Shown here: positions 32,435 to 46,704 of the stretch, piece by piece
Position numbering within the stretch: position 1 is the first letter of the stretch
How the letters are laid out: every line of letters starts with the position of its first letter
Assembly: GCF_000143415.4 (NCBI RefSeq)
Contig: NW_003314262.1
Span: 3,558,620 to 3,622,619, forward strand
DNA from: Selaginella moellendorffii
Lineage: Eukaryota; Streptophyta; Lycopodiopsida; Selaginellales; Selaginellaceae
Length of the DNA: 64,000 bases
Direction: 5' to 3'
Notes under the pieces: generated by a model
Seen by the model: only the letters and a program-made list of their open reading frames with translations
Told to the model about the DNA's origin: nothing
Databases searched by the model: none
Made by a program: the position numbers and the translations under genes

Positions 32435-35400
32435 TCATTTCTTCTTTCCTTTCCCTTTGCCTTTTCCTTTCCCTTTGGCGTCTTTGCCACCTTTTTTGTC
32501 GGCTGGTTTCTTCGGTTTGGCCCATTCCTGCGAGAGAAAAAAAGAAAGAACTTTCATTGGAGAGAAATATGAAAAAGAGAAATTTTACTCGAAGGCTTTC
32601 ATGGAATGCTGGATCGACCGGCTTAGTGCTGTGAACGTCGTTTATAACTTCCTTGATAGTCAGTGGAAATCTTCGAAGCTACATTCACAGTTTCGAGCGT
32701 GAATCCATCGAGAAGGAGAAACAAGGAGAAAGTCTGGCTACCTTTCGCTTGCGCTTCTCCGTCAGGACCGTTTTGCAAACCTTCTCAATGGAGGCAACGC
32801 TGAAACCATCGCTAAGTTGCGAGATTGTGGACAAGTTGAATTGCTCCGTCACAACACCGCCGTGCCTCTCGATCAAAGCTCGCCATATCCTCGACCTTGA
32901 TCCATAATCGGGAAATGGAACGTAAATCCTCTTGGTGAAAAAATTCGGGAACACAGGTCGTTTCCCAGGCGCATCCTGCACGGCTATTCGCATTAGAGAT
33001 TTCCAGCGAGTTTGACATTACCTGTGGTCTGGAGGATGTCCCGAGGAAGAGAACTCGTTCTCCCGGTTTAATGTTTTTAACTTCTTTGGTAAGAGCTTTC
33101 TTAATTCTGTTTGGTTTGTCCTTGAGGCCCCATGTCTTTATCTTTTTCCGATCCGTTACGAAAAGCTGGAATTGAAGTGAAGTTAGTGGCGTTCTACAGG
33201 GATGGAAAAAGAAAAAAGAAACTTTGCTGACCTTTTCAACACCAGAGATATGGACCACCGAAGGTGCCATTATTCTCGCAAGCTTGAAAACCATTTGAAG
33301 CATCTTGGGACCTTGTTTCCCAGGATATTTTCCATCCAGCACTTGTGGGGACAAGTTGAAGTATGCTGCGCCAGCAGCCCGTGCCGATGCGTGTACCTGA
33401 AGAACTTTTCAAGCCACTACAACTTTGATGAATATAAAATACCAGTAGAGTTTTCCCGTTGCCTTCTGCCCCGTAAAGAAGGACTGACTTTATATACGGA
33501 GCATTCTGATGCACAAAGTCCGACACGAGAGGCATGATACAATACTCCACAACTGCTCTCTTTACCTGGACACGAGAAAAGGAAAGGATGCAAGATTGTC
33601 ATGAATCTGAAACTCGAAAATCACCTGAGCTGTGGTGGGATCAAACCCAGTCGGATCAACCTCAAACGTTGGACCATAGAAAGTTTCCGTAGAAACATAA
33701 TCCGACAGCTCTCTTTTGGGAAGAAGCTGGACAATCCCGTTTTTCACAAGTTCCGAGTATATGGATTCGATTGTTCTTTGAGCTGTCGGATCCTTCGGTT
33801 TCTTAGGCTTCTTTTTGGCAGGGGGCGGCGCATCCTTGTCTTTGTCTTTCTTCTTCTCTTTCTTCTTTTCCTTGGCACCCTTCTTTTGCTTTTTCCTGGC
33901 TGCTTTGAGCTCCGCGAGTATTTTTTTCTTGACTCGGTCGAGAATTACTCGTGTATTTTGATCAACTTCTAGTCTTATCTGCAAGCACAAGTCAGATACT
34001 TTCATGTTCAAAAAAATAGTAGTTACGAGCCTACCTCTTCGAACACCATCGGTCGAAGCTGTCCTTTTAGTCTGTCAGTGTCATGTTTTTGAGCCAAATT
34101 CGCCGAGTCGTCTTTGTCATGCCAGCTATGAGTGTAAACATCCACAGATTCTCGTACGTGTCGCAGAAAAAATGCAGGACACGATGGAGGCTTCTCCTCG
34201 TCGTCCACAGGGAACACCAACGGAGGAAATGGACTGGCTTTTTTCTTTTTCTTCTTCTTGTCGTCCTTTTTAGCATCTTTCTTCTTCTTAGTTTCGACTT
34301 CAAAGTCGAACTTTGGCGGCGGAAAGACTATGAGTTTACTCCCACCGTCAGCTGGCTTTGGAAAGGGCGGAAACAAGCCAGTATCCGGATCTCTGTTCGC
34401 GTTAAGCCATGCGTTTATTTTCTCCTGGATTATCTCCCTCATTTCTTGTCCCTCCAGCTCTTTAATCTGCTCCTTTGCAAGTGCCATTGCGTCCTGGTAT
34501 TCCTGATAGCTCAATAGCTGGTTCTTCCTTCTTCTCAATTCTGTTTCTCTCATAAAACCGAAGGCGTAGTCCCGATCGCTGTTGCGCTCATACATATTCA
34601 TTTCTGCAAAGAACATACTATTAGAAAGCTTACACGACAACCATAAACTTCACTACTTTCCCCCTTAAGGTAGAGAGCGCCCTCGGAAAGAATGTACCGA
34701 GTAGAGTAAGCTCGTCTTCAGCCGAATGTTTTACCCGACACCTTTCTAGAAATCCTCGGGCTCTTTTGCACAGTAAAGGAAAAAGTGCCAAAAAAGAAGC
34801 GCTCGTACACATTCAAGGATACGCGGACTGCATAACAACTGCAGCACCTTCTTGAGTTAAAGGTTCGTGACCTGCCTGTTGCTTTTTCAAAGCTTCTTCT
34901 TGTGTGAATCTAAAAACGGTTTGCTCAGTTATGTGTATCATGATACATGATTAACATACCGTGTCTTGGCCAAAGTAGCAAGTCTATGACGTGCTTGCCT
35001 GCCTCGTTCATTAGCCTGGCATAAAAGGCTACTATTCACGTGATTTTTTTAAAGTAAATAGCTTACCTGTAATATTGCAATTGCCTCCTCTGGTGTATAG
35101 ACAGGGAACTTGCTATCTGGTGATTGAGAATCGGCAGAGCCTTCTTGTTCGTGCTGTTCCTTCTCTTGTTGCAGGACCTTGATCTATAAGACAATGTCGT
35201 ATGAGCGAGAACTGAAATAAGATAAATGAAAATAGTATAGAAAGCAACCAAGAAATTGTCTCGTGTTTCAAGATTCCGGAGGTTGTCAGCAGTCAAAAGA
35301 CGAGGCGGAACCACATCCAGAGCATCGGGAGTCAGTTCCAAATTCAGCTGAACTTCCACGCATCAGCTTTAGTAAATTGAGAATAAAAAAAAAAAAACTC

Positions 35401-35932
35401 ATCCGGCTTACCAAAAGGTCTTCCAGGTAAATAATCTCCTTCCCGGCGTTCAGAAACACCATCCACTAAAAGCCAAGTTTCAAGCAGCATGCAGAGATAT
35501 GTCGCGAACGGGCTTACATGTTTTAGCTCGAGAATTCTCCCAATTACCGCCTCCAAGGACTTCAAGCAATCGATGCGCTTTTGAGGGTGAATGATCTACA
35601 CACAAAACAAGAGCCGAATAGTTTCATCTGCTTGTTTTATAATCATTAGTACTATACCTGATGATAGCAATCCTCCAGCATTCTATATACTTGATAGTAC
35701 TTGATATATATCCGAGAATAATCGGACAAATTCTGCGAGGGGTAAGAGGTCACTTCTTTCATCCCGGGTAAGCATGACATACCTGGGGCCCCAAGAAAGA
35801 AAACGAAGGAACTTCAATCGCAAGAACATCGACAAGCTGCCGCATAGCAATCTCCCATTGCTGATCAAAGAAACTGACCGCAACAACCAAAATAAAAACT
35901 CTCACGCGAAGGAAATCTTACACGTTCGACAT
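32435..35932 (-). CDS. Dynein regulatory complex subunit 11 (DRC11/IQCA1), AAA+ protein
   Basis: Eighteen exons were read: 35924-35932, 35783-35860, 35658-35732, 35518-35595, 35412-35465, 35249-35347, 35067-35183, 34960-35015, 34823-34909, 34698-34762, 34035-34603, 33625-33978, 33443-33565, 33232-33396, 33022-33165, 32742-32975, 32589-32678 and 32435-32527, giving 829 aa (human IQCA1 is about 822). The N-terminal half is helical with LTPDALDVVPPRLL and an IQ-like stretch (QANERGRQARHRLATLAK). A Lys-rich segment precedes the AAA+ domain with Walker A GAEGNGKT and a weak Walker B region (SVVHISGVEK). The tail is Lys/Gly-rich. DRC11 is part of the nexin-dynein regulatory complex of motile axonemes, which here implies swimming sperm. 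The 9-nt first coding exon and the exon at 34698-34762 are the least certain. Confidence 0.9.
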
Positions 35933-36584
35933 CGCTGCTGCAAAAGCTGATGCGCCGATCGGTGGATGCTAAATAATCGCAGATCCCTCTCGATCGATCG
36001 ATCGAAGCTGCAAGAAAAAACAGCGCCTCGCGGCAATCGATCGATCGGCCATTGCTCACCTACAGCACGGCCGCAGATTCCAGCAGCGGCATTGCCCGCG
36101 ACAGCGCCATCGCCATCGCCGCCGCTGCCGCCATCGCCATTCTAGCCCTCGCGAGAATTTGAAATGCGATCGACCTAGGGATCGAATCTCATGGTGGTTA
36201 CTTTTCTTGATATTCACACGTAGCCAAGCGGGACACGGGGAAGAAAAATAACCCTTTCCATTGCGCACAGTGATTGCCATTGAGGGAGAGAGAGCAAACC
36301 CTATGGCGATGGCGCTCTAGCGGCCAGGCCATGGAGCTTGGAGCGGTGCGGCGCGGCGATCCTCCTCCTTGCGCGTGACGCAGCGGCGGCGGCGCGCAAT
36401 CGACCGCCAGATCCAAAGTGTTGCAAAGGTGTGGGAAGAAATCTCCCCTTGTTTCTAGGATTTCTCGTCATCGCGCACCGGGAAAAGCTGTGCGAGAGCT
36501 CGTAGATGATTAGGAAAGGAGGCATTGACAGCAGGACAGGATTATGCATCGGAGAGGGTGAGAGGAGGATCCCGGCGGAGTTCC

Positions 36585-38042
36585 ATGGATGAGAACTCGG
36601 ATGCCGACGCTCGCCACATAGATACGTATCCTCTCTTGATGGAGCAGCACTCATCGTCGGCGGCGCCAGAGCACAGCGTCGTCAACGTAGAGCCCGAGGC
36701 TTCCAACAGTGGGAATGCACAGCACCATCAACACCTCCAACAAGGACAATTGTCACAAAGGAATGGGGACGCTGCCACCGCTCCCCCTTCCAGCAGCTCA
36801 TCCTCGTCGCGATCCACTCGCAACTACTCAATCCCCAGGCAGAGAATCAGTCCACTCAACTCGGGCCTCTGGATCTCCATCGAGTTGACCATCACGGTGA
36901 GCCAGATCGTGGCGTCTATCATCGTCCTCTCGCTCTCCAGGGACGAGAAGCCGCAGGCTCCACTCTCGGTCTGGGTTGCGGGCTATGCCGCCGGCTGCCT
37001 TGCGACGCTTCCGCTTCTCTACTGGCGCTACACCCACCGGAATGGGACGACTCAAGCTCACGACCAACATGAGTCTCCCTCGCAGTCTACGCCATCCGCA
37101 GAGAGCCTTCCGCCATCGCCGAGGGGGACGTCCTACGTCGCGCTGAACATACCGTCGGCTTCCACGGAGGTGGTGGAGCCTCGGGCCCGGTCCCGAGGAA
37201 GGGACGTGGATTCCGCGAGTGACAATTCGGGGTATGGTGCTTCCTTTTGCTGTCTTTTTTATACTTTTCTCTATTGTTCTTCGACTAATCTATTCATCAG
37301 TGTTGGAAGGCTGGTGGAGAAGTTCAAGATTGCGTTGGATTGCTTCTTCGCGGTGTGGTTCGTCGTTGGGAACGTGTGGATATTTGGCGGACACTCCTCG
37401 TCCCGCGAAGCGCCAAATCTGTACAGGTATGGAGACACATTGCGCTTTGCTTGTGCCTCATCATTTTTGTTTCCTGTTTCGGCAGGTTGTGTATTGTTTT
37501 CCTTACTTTTAGCTGCATTGGATACGCCATGCCCTTTATTCTGTGCGCGACTATATGTTGCTGCTTGCCGTGCATAATCGCACTGCTCGGCTTCCGGGAG
37601 GAGCAAGCACAGAATAGAGGCGCGAGCGCCGAGGTCATTGCGGCCTTACCGACATACAAGTTCAAGTCTAGGCCATCGAGCGAGAGTAAAGACGGGAGCG
37701 AATCTGATAGTGAAGGATCAAATGAGGGTGGCTTCGTAGCGGCAGGCACCGACAAAGAGCGTGCCGTGTCAGCCGATGATGCGGTAAGCCTGTCCTATAG
37801 TTTATCTCTGTCTCTCCTCCCTGACGTAATCTATGCAGGTGTGCTGCATATGTCTTGCTAGATACAGGGATGGGGAGCCATTGCGAGAGCTCTCGTGTAC
37901 GCACCACTTTCATGTGGATTGCGTAGATAAGTGGCTCAAGATCAATGCGTCCTGTCCGCTGTGTAAGCTGGATGTTGGGGGCGCGAACGACCAGAGCGGC
38001 AATGCGGCTGGCAACGAAGCAAGCGAAGCCAGAGCAGCGTGA
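36585..38042 (+). CDS. Membrane RING-H2 E3 ubiquitin ligase
   Basis: Four exons (36585-37231, 37301-37426, 37486-37783, 37839-38042) give 424 aa. A Ser/Gln-rich N-terminus is followed by four hydrophobic segments (WISIELTITVSQIVASIIVL, the VWVAGYAAG stretch, DCFFAVWFVVGNVWIFG, and a longer one around FILCATICCCLPCIIALLG). The C-terminus is a RING-H2 finger, CCICLARYRDGEPLRELSC then THHFHVDCVDKWL and CPLC, with all eight ligands present. The layout matches the plant At1g12760/At1g63170 group. The ATG at 36585 is preferred, since the frame upstream has no other ATG. The start lies about 650 bp from the divergent DRC11 start. Confidence 0.92.
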
Positions 38043-39276
38043 TGGATCCAGAAGGTTGGGCGCTGTCCGTCGAGAGGCGTGGTGGGGCGACCAGCAGCAA
38101 GGCTCTGGAGCGAGCGAGCGACGAGTGTCGGGTACTTATCAACTCGTAAGTGCTGCTTTATTTCCTCTCTCTCTCTCTCTTCTCCCCTCCCTTTTCTAAA
38201 AGAGCTCTTGCTAAGCGAAAGGTGCGACGAAGATGAAAGATGAAGAGATAATAAAATTACCCACGCTACCAGAATTTGGCTGACGCAGGTATATAGGCAT
38301 TAGTTTGTGATTGTGTTTTGATTATCTACTAAAAAGGAGTTGAAAGGAGTTACCGAAGTGAACTTTTTGGGCCGCCCGATCCGGCCGATGCGGGTTAACT
38401 GTCAAAAGTTTACCACGTCCCCCCAACGAAATGTGTTGTTGATGTTTTTTCTTTCATTGGCCAATCGAAACAACTTGGACAGTTTTCTTGAGTTTTCTTT
38501 CAGAATGCAAGTTGCAGAAGAAGCATTTTCAACTCCTTGTGATATTTGTCTCTCGATCCATCTCAGGATGCAAACCAGGCATCGTGGAATAACGGATTCA
38601 TCTCCCGTGATCATTACATGCTGTAAAAGAAATGTTGCCCATGCAACTCCATCTGCTGGCAAAGGCATACTCACCGGCGAGGCAGAGGTTGAGAAAGCCA
38701 TATCTTTTTAATCTTTTATGTTAAAGGATAAAGGATACATTAGAAAACAAGGGCATAAAGAACATACCACGAATATCCAGGTATATCACTGTCTGCGGTG
38801 GAGACGTGGTCCCTCAACATTTGGATCGTTATGTAACTCAGTACATTATCGATTCCGATCTGGAAGGCAAGATCCAGATTTTTATCCACAGAACGAAGCA
38901 GTTTTCGAAAAAAACATGAAACAAGCATAAGAGGTACAGAAATCAAAGAAACTTGTACTTGTTCCAGAGTGTGCCTCGTTTCCTTAGCCTTGAATTTTTT
39001 GTGAACAAGCATCCAGCCACTGCTCCTCCACAAGTTTCTAGATTGACAAATGGACATTTCTTCATTATCCACACTTTATTCATTTCTACTAATAAAGTGT
39101 ATGCAGTGGAGAGTCTGGAAACGCACTGATCTTTAGTTTTTATTGTTATGCCAGCTGACAAGGAGGTAATTTCGGTTCACTGCTGAAGTGATAGCCTCAG
39201 GTTCCCATTGTTACCTTGTACTTGGAACCTACAGGAGTAAAGCGGTCGGAGCCATGAGACACTGCCGTAAGGAATC
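38043..39276. other. Intergenic between RING and protease genes
   Basis: It holds the RING gene's 3' flank with a (TC)n tract near 38165 and, from about 38860, sequence duplicated at 43281-43870. The 38340-38711 (+) and 38402-38701 (-) open frames overlap each other, and neither could be tied to a family or to good splice partners. A spliced minus-strand gene here cannot be excluded. Confidence 0.4.
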
Positions 39277-41060
39277 CTATATCCACTTACAGTCTTGTTT
39301 CACCCAGCCGATTCTGGATTTTTCCATATCGTACACCACGACTTTGTCTTTCAAAATTGCATCTGCAATGCATACATGAAACCAAAATTGTGCAATCAAT
39401 TTTGGTCCAAAATTTTGCAACTAAGCAAGGAAGTTACTGAGTACCTCCAAGGATAGTTGAATTGCCTACAGACCAACTGATGCATACAAGCCTAACCCCC
39501 TGAAAGTGAGTTGATTCAGAAAGCTGTAAGTAAGAGATACGCACGAGAACCAGACGAAGTACCTTTCGAGAAACTACGGCCTCGAGATAATTGTGAGCAG
39601 TTAACTCCATGGTTGCTCCGCCATCAAACTTAAGTGTCACATTCGGGAAATCTACCTCCACACTGTTCCTGGGAGTAAATAAAGTGCAGGATAAAACTAA
39701 TCCGTACCTGTCTGAAATGGAGATGAAACATGGAGAACCGCTGGACTCGAGTGGAGCAGTCGGAATTGCAGTGGTGAATTTTGAGACCTGCAGTTCTTAG
39801 AAGTGAGTAAGCCGGTGCTTAACGAAGCAAGCTAATCACTTACGGCCTTTACAAATAGCGCGAGGGCCTTGCTGGGAAATGTAGCACTACTCGTGCCACT
39901 GTCAATGATAGTTCCGCCGTTGCCTACTGTTGCATTATACTCAAACTCACTTGCCTCAATTGGGAGAGCTTTTGAGTTGACGCTAAGACTAACCAGCTTC
40001 ACATTATACACGATACTGCAAACATATAGAACCGAAGTCAAGCATCGAAGATGGACTATTCCAAATGCTAGTACTCGTTTGCAAGCATAGGCGTGTAGAC
40101 CATCTCAGGAAACTCATCATTTTTACCCAACACAAGAATCCCGCCGCCCTCTTTTTCACCACTTAAGCAATGGTAGAAAATGTTGTATGAGCCTGCCTGA
40201 GCAGCAAGTTGGTTGGGCACCGAAACCTTACTCCTCCCGAATCCCATAATACCATCCACCGGCCAAAGTCCCGAAATACTCGTTGCACAGCTAAAGGAAG
40301 CGTTAGTTCAAATCTTGCAAAAAAAAAGCTTGTCGGGGAGTACCCCAGGAACATAGTAGTATTCAATGAAGCTTTGTGTCCAAGGTGCACGACATCTCTG
40401 AAATAGATACCTGTGGAACTGCTGGTGTCTTCATATGAGATATCATAAGCACAGCTGTTGTTGTTGCCTCTGCAGCTACCGCCTTCTGAACACAGTGGAT
40501 CCGAACATGTAGCTGGGGATGCCGTTATTGATAACTCCGGGTCATAGAGTGTAATTGGACCCTGCATGATGATAGAACTACAGACCTTCAGAAAAAATTT
40601 CCAGGTAGAACGCTAAAAACATACAATGACATTCTTTTTGCTGGAGCAACCTTGGCATAATTTGCATTTGAACCATAAGATATCGCTCCCTGTGTCCACA
40701 ATAGCATTCAGGAATTGGACGGGATGCCCGACACCTATCTGAGCGTAATAAGTTCTGCACAGATTTTGAACACAAAATTAACCTCAAAACCCTTTTAAGG
40801 TACAAATTCCAATCTTACGCATCGGAAGTGGAACTTCCATTCAGCATGAGGTCGACTTCCAAAAGGAAGCGTCGACTCCTTGCTCGGGTATGGTCCATAA
40901 GCTGGCGAAAATGCTCCTCACTCATTCCTCGTTTCCCGGACTGCTTGCTCGATCCTTCAAGCTCAGAGAATCGATGCTTAAGTTTGAGAACTCCGGATCC
41001 GCCTGCATTCACAGAGGACATCAAGCCGATGGACACCAAAATAATCAGCCAATAAGACAT
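39277..41060 (-). CDS. Nepenthesin-type aspartic protease (A1 family)
   Basis: Nine exons close in frame to 434 aa: 40819-41060, 40625-40754, 40344-40561, 40075-40290, 39844-40015, 39708-39787, 39563-39668, 39445-39499 and 39277-39362. There is a signal peptide (WLIILVSIGLMSSVNAGG). The first active site is AIVDTGSDILWFKC, followed by a Cys-rich nepenthesin-type insert (CKLCQGC, CSDPLCSEGGSC). GIMGFGRSKVSVPNQL and the second active site GTIIDSGTSSATFP follow. The C-terminal part ends STILGDAILKDKVVVYDME...RIGWVKQDC. It is a secreted or vacuolar acid protease of the plant ASPG/nepenthesin-like class. Partial decayed copies of its 3' region lie downstream of its promoter (41284-43870). Confidence 0.92.
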
Positions 41061-41283
41061 TTTTCTGCAACTCCATTTGCAGCAAATTTCAAAGCATATA
41101 TATGCAAGCTCCCATTTGACAAATTCTCTAAGCTTGCACTATTTCTTAAGTACTGCGTCAAATTTTTTTTATCGAGTTGTGCCTGCAAGTGACTTTTTTT
41201 TTTCCTTAAAAACGGGTTGTACATGTGACTTTTGAGACCGGACCCAGGGCGACTTGTTCCGTATCTTGCCTAGTTCCCTCAAG

Positions 41284-41760
41284 ATTATCCAGCATCGCTG
41301 TGCAACTGCTGGAATTGTTCAAATGCAGCCCCACAAACTGCTGGAATTATTGAAATGTTGGCTGCATTTTTGGCATAGGCTGCTTTTAATCCGTCGTGAC
41401 TGTATAGATTTGGAACCATCTCGAGAGAGAAAGAAACACCAGTGAAAATCGTGGACCTGGCTGCCCAGCAAACACAAAAGCTCTTTAGCAACCACATTAA
41501 AGCCAACTTCATTAAGATTGCTGCTACTGTTTCAACCAGAGCTCGGCTCCGATCACCTTGTCTTTCAGAGTGATGTCCGCGTCGCGAAAACGAGACCAAG
41601 TGTTTTCCAGGGAAAAAAAAAAGAAAAAGAAAAGACCAAGCTATGCCGGCCAAGTTATGCAACAGCATTTTCAGGAAACGTTGCACGAGGGAACATGCAT
41701 TACCATACATCACCCACTAAAGACCACGTCAAGAACCTTTCGGAACAACACAGTCCATGA
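41284..41760 (-). pseudogene. Aspartic protease last-exon remnant, copy 1
   Basis: The minus strand carries ADITLKDKV, matching the last-exon motif DAILKDKV of the protease, then loses similarity. The whole stretch is a diverged duplicate of 42545-42990. Confidence 0.55.
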
Positions 41761-42544
41761 GTAGCTTGACAAAGCTGCTCATTTCACACGCGAAGGTTCG
41801 GTGGAGCCATTTCGAGAAAACAAAAGATGGAAAAGATGATCGTCTGGTTCTCAGAAGCATTGATCCCTCAAATGTTTGGAGAACCCTAAACTCTTGTTGA
41901 GAAAGTTATTCGCTGCTGCTTCGTCATTCCTTAAGTTGTCCGACTGCCTGTGGTTTCGGAATGTGAGAGAGGAACAATCTTGACTTTCTAGTCTTTGAAA
42001 GAAATGACCTTGGAAGCAAGGTCCAGAAACCAAAGATTCTTCTACAGAAATTCAACGTGAGAAGAACGGCGCATAAACGTGGAGAGGCTCAACTCGCTCT
42101 GCAGTTTTAATGCATTTAGATTACAAGAAAACAGAACTTCCATAAATCATGGTTGCAACGCTAATTAAATTTGGCTTCTAGCCTTCGAACATTTGCGTCA
42201 ATCTTCAATGTTATCCCTAGGTCTTCGTATAACTGACGCACTTCTGTATGTAGGCCAAGTCTATGGATCCTACAAGGGATAGTTTTTATTTAATATGTAA
42301 ATTAAATTAACCAGATAAACAAACTTAATTTGAATCTATTTAATAAAAAAAACTATAATGAGTTTAGATTGATGCTCACAAGCTTTAGGAAAATATGTTA
42401 TTTAGATAATTAAAGTATGCTAAAAGGTTAATTTGATATTAAGGTTAAAAACATTGTAATCCTATGTAAGTTTATTAGTTTTTAATGATACAAATATTCC
42501 TTTTATTACATTTCACTTAAATGCTTAAGTATTAAGTAATAGGC
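41761..42544. other. Intergenic, no gene seen
   Basis: AT-rich; no protein-like open frame or recognised repeat. Confidence 0.5.
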
Positions 42545-42990
42545 TGGAAGTTTTTGAATGCAGCCCCACTGAAATCCTGGCTGCATTTTTAGCATAGGCT
42601 TCGTGACATAGAAATTTTAATTTTGGAACCATCTCTCCAGACAAAGAAATTTAAACGGACCAGTAAAAATCGTGGAGGTTGCCCAACAAACACAAAAGGC
42701 ATTTACTTACAAGATGCGGTCACACTGATCCGTCAGCAATGCACGTTTCCGGTTTCATTAAAATTGCTGCTAGTCTTGTTTCAACCAGCCAACTCGGGAC
42801 CTTGTCTTTCAGAGTCATGTCTGCATCGGGAAAAAGAGACCAAGTGTTTTTGGAGAAAAGAAAATAAAAGAAAAGCCACTGTGTTTATGAAAGCTATGGT
42901 GTACCTGCCTGCCAGTCAAGCTATGGAACATATTGCGGGTCAAAATATGTTGCCCTAGGAAACATGCATTGCCATTTGAAGACCACGTCA
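42545..42990 (-). pseudogene. Aspartic protease last-exon remnant, copy 2
   Basis: Diverged copy of 41284-41760 with ADMTLKDKV on the minus strand. It also shares the flanking words CGTCAAGAACCTTTCGGA and AATCGTGGA. Confidence 0.55.
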
Positions 42991-43280
42991 AGAACCTTTC
43001 GGAGGCTATGGGGACAATATAATTCTCAGGAGTCAGCACCATAGCCATTTACGAACAAGATGGGGCAGAAAAACTACTGGATGATATTCTTCCTCCAGAG
43101 CTACCTGTTTGCAGTAGAACCCTCATAATCCCTGAACTTTTGAGGATATTAGGGGCCACTTATTTGCTTTTATCTGGTTGTGCATTGCATAATTGACAAG
43201 CTGTACAACATTGCCATTTGAAGACCGCGTCAACCTTTCGGAGACTATAATATGGGGACGTCGCATTACAGGTACTTCCT

Positions 43281-43870
43281 ATCTGGAAGGCAAAATCCAG
43301 ATTTTTATCTGCAGCACGAAGCCTAAAGTGTGCCTAGTTTCCTTCTCCTTGAATTTCTTGTGAACAAGTGTCCAGCCACTGCTCCTCCACAAGTTTCTAG
43401 ATTGCCAAATGGACATTTCTCCATTATCCACACTTTATTAGCAGGGAGCCAACTGCACTACGTGTATGCAGTGGAGAAAGCAATGGTCTTTAGTTTTTAT
43501 TGTTATGCCAGCCCAGCTGACAAGGAGTCAATTTCGGTTCACTGCTAAAGTGATAGCTTCAGGTTCCCAATGTTACCTTGTACTTGGAACCTACAGGAGT
43601 AAAGCGGTTGGAGCGATGAGAGACTGCCGTAAGGAATCTTATATCCACTTACAGTCTTGCTTCACCCAGCTGATTCTGGATTCCTCCATATCGTACACCA
43701 CGACCTTGTCTTTCGAAATTGCATCTGCAACACATACATGAAACCACATTTGTGCAATCATCCTCATTTGCAAACAAACAAGCAAGTTATGGAGTACCTC
43801 CAAGATAAGTTGTAGTGTCTACAATCCAACTGATGCATTGAAGCCTAACTCAGATTCACAAAGCTGTAGG
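43281..43870 (-). pseudogene. Duplicate of the aspartic protease 3' end
   Basis: Close copy of 38860-39480, covering downstream sequence and the last one or two exons (DAI/DAISKDKVVVYDMEESRI-like). Upstream exons are absent, so it is a non-functional partial duplication. Confidence 0.75.
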
Positions 43871-45084
43871 GTTTAGGGTTTAACCCTAAACTGGAATTGA
43901 TAATCACCTCGAAGTCTGAAAGAGTTACTAACATTATGGATATTGAGGCCAAAAGGTCAGCTGTAATCTACTTGTGGTGACTCATTTTACATAGCACGTC
44001 AGAGAAAATCCAAGTGTTAGATCATAATCCTAATCTTAGTATTAGCCACCATAGACCATAGACACTTGGACCAAGTGCAAAGGATGAGTGGCATGGATGC
44101 CATTCTCGGGGCAAGTCCCAAGTCTTGAATCGGACTTGAGGAGGTTGTGAATGAGACTCCTCTAAGTGGTTAAAGGTGTGATTAAATGACTAAAGTAAAA
44201 TGGAAAAATTAGTCGCTTACAATTTAGTAATTCCAAAACTCATGCAAAGAGATATGAGATATTTTGATTAGACAACTATAAAAGGAGGATCTAAAAAGGG
44301 AGAATAATCTTCTTTATTAATATAATATGTACTTCCAATCCACTACAAGGTTCCAAGATAAAACTAGACTGCAAGCAAGTTAAAATAGAGATGATATTGT
44401 TGTAATGAGTCCTAAAATATTAATAAATGTAATTGTTATTTTAACCAACTTAGCCTTCTGTGTGATGATCCTAAGAGAAGATTTATCAACTATTAATTGG
44501 CACTAATGTCACCTAGTGATAATGAAAAGGCTTAGAGATCTAAAGAAGAAATTAAAAATAGAGATAAGAAAGGAATTATCTAATCAAACAGCTTTTAAAT
44601 TGGATTGGACATTCTAAATTTTTGGGACCATGGAAGATGAGGACACTACTGCCAAATTAAATGGATTTTGTATATATAATTTAACCCCAAAAATTTTGTA
44701 CAAGTTTTAAAATAGCCATCAATTTTGTTCTTCAATGTGATGATTGAGAAATGTTGATTGGATCATTATCAAACTTTTGTTCCACCCAGTTTTGGAGCAA
44801 TTAACACACAAGCAAGGTGCAATTCTAAATAATAACCACATTCACAATGTCTAACTCGTTTGCTCTTCTTAAAAAGCAAGAGAGAAGAATCCTCATAAAA
44901 GAGATTCAAATAATCCCACAGAAGAAGTATATGATCCAAATATTGAGAAAGCCATGGAACTTGACTAGACATCAAACTTATTCTCTATACTGCACCTAAA
45001 TTTAGAGTCAAACTCATTTATAACTAATTTGGTTTGGATAGTTATCCACAATTTCAAAACAGGATATTTAGATAGGGTTTTAGG
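43871..45084. other. AT-rich intergenic, no gene seen
   Basis: About 1.2 kb without convincing coding potential; the frame at 44769-44975 has no recognisable features. Confidence 0.55.
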
Positions 45085-45340
45085 CGGTCATGTAGCCAAC
45101 TGCTGTCATTTTCGTCTCGGTGAGTTTGTGCTGGACAGGCCAAAGCAGTGGGGATCCAGTGGAAGAGAAGCTCCTGGCAATCAACCCCCAGACCTAGAGC
45201 GGAATCCTTTTCCAGTCAGCTTGAGCATCACATCTAGCAGCCACGACCAGTACTCCAAAGCTGGATCTTGTGTTAGAGATTACAAGGGGAAAAACTTTTA
45301 AAACATGCCACATTGTCTTGGTGTGGCTTTTCATTTGTTT
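45085..45340 (+). pseudogene. Truncated copy of the adjacent alkenal reductase
   Basis: Pieces match the AOR gene downstream: GEFVLDRPKQWGS against [13 protein letters not shown], a broken EEKLLAI segment, and DYKGKNF against DYKEKNF, followed by sequence like the last intron (poly-T/TCTTT). The middle is deleted and frames are shifted. Confidence 0.75.
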
Positions 45341-45388
45341 TTTTTCTTTCTCATCTACGGAGGGGTTTAAAGGTGAGAAAAGTTCTAG

Positions 45389-46704
<1,316 letters not shown>

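Noticed and set aside
38340-38711. Overlapping frames on both strands as possible small genes
   Set aside because: Neither has a family match, a convincing start or splice partners.
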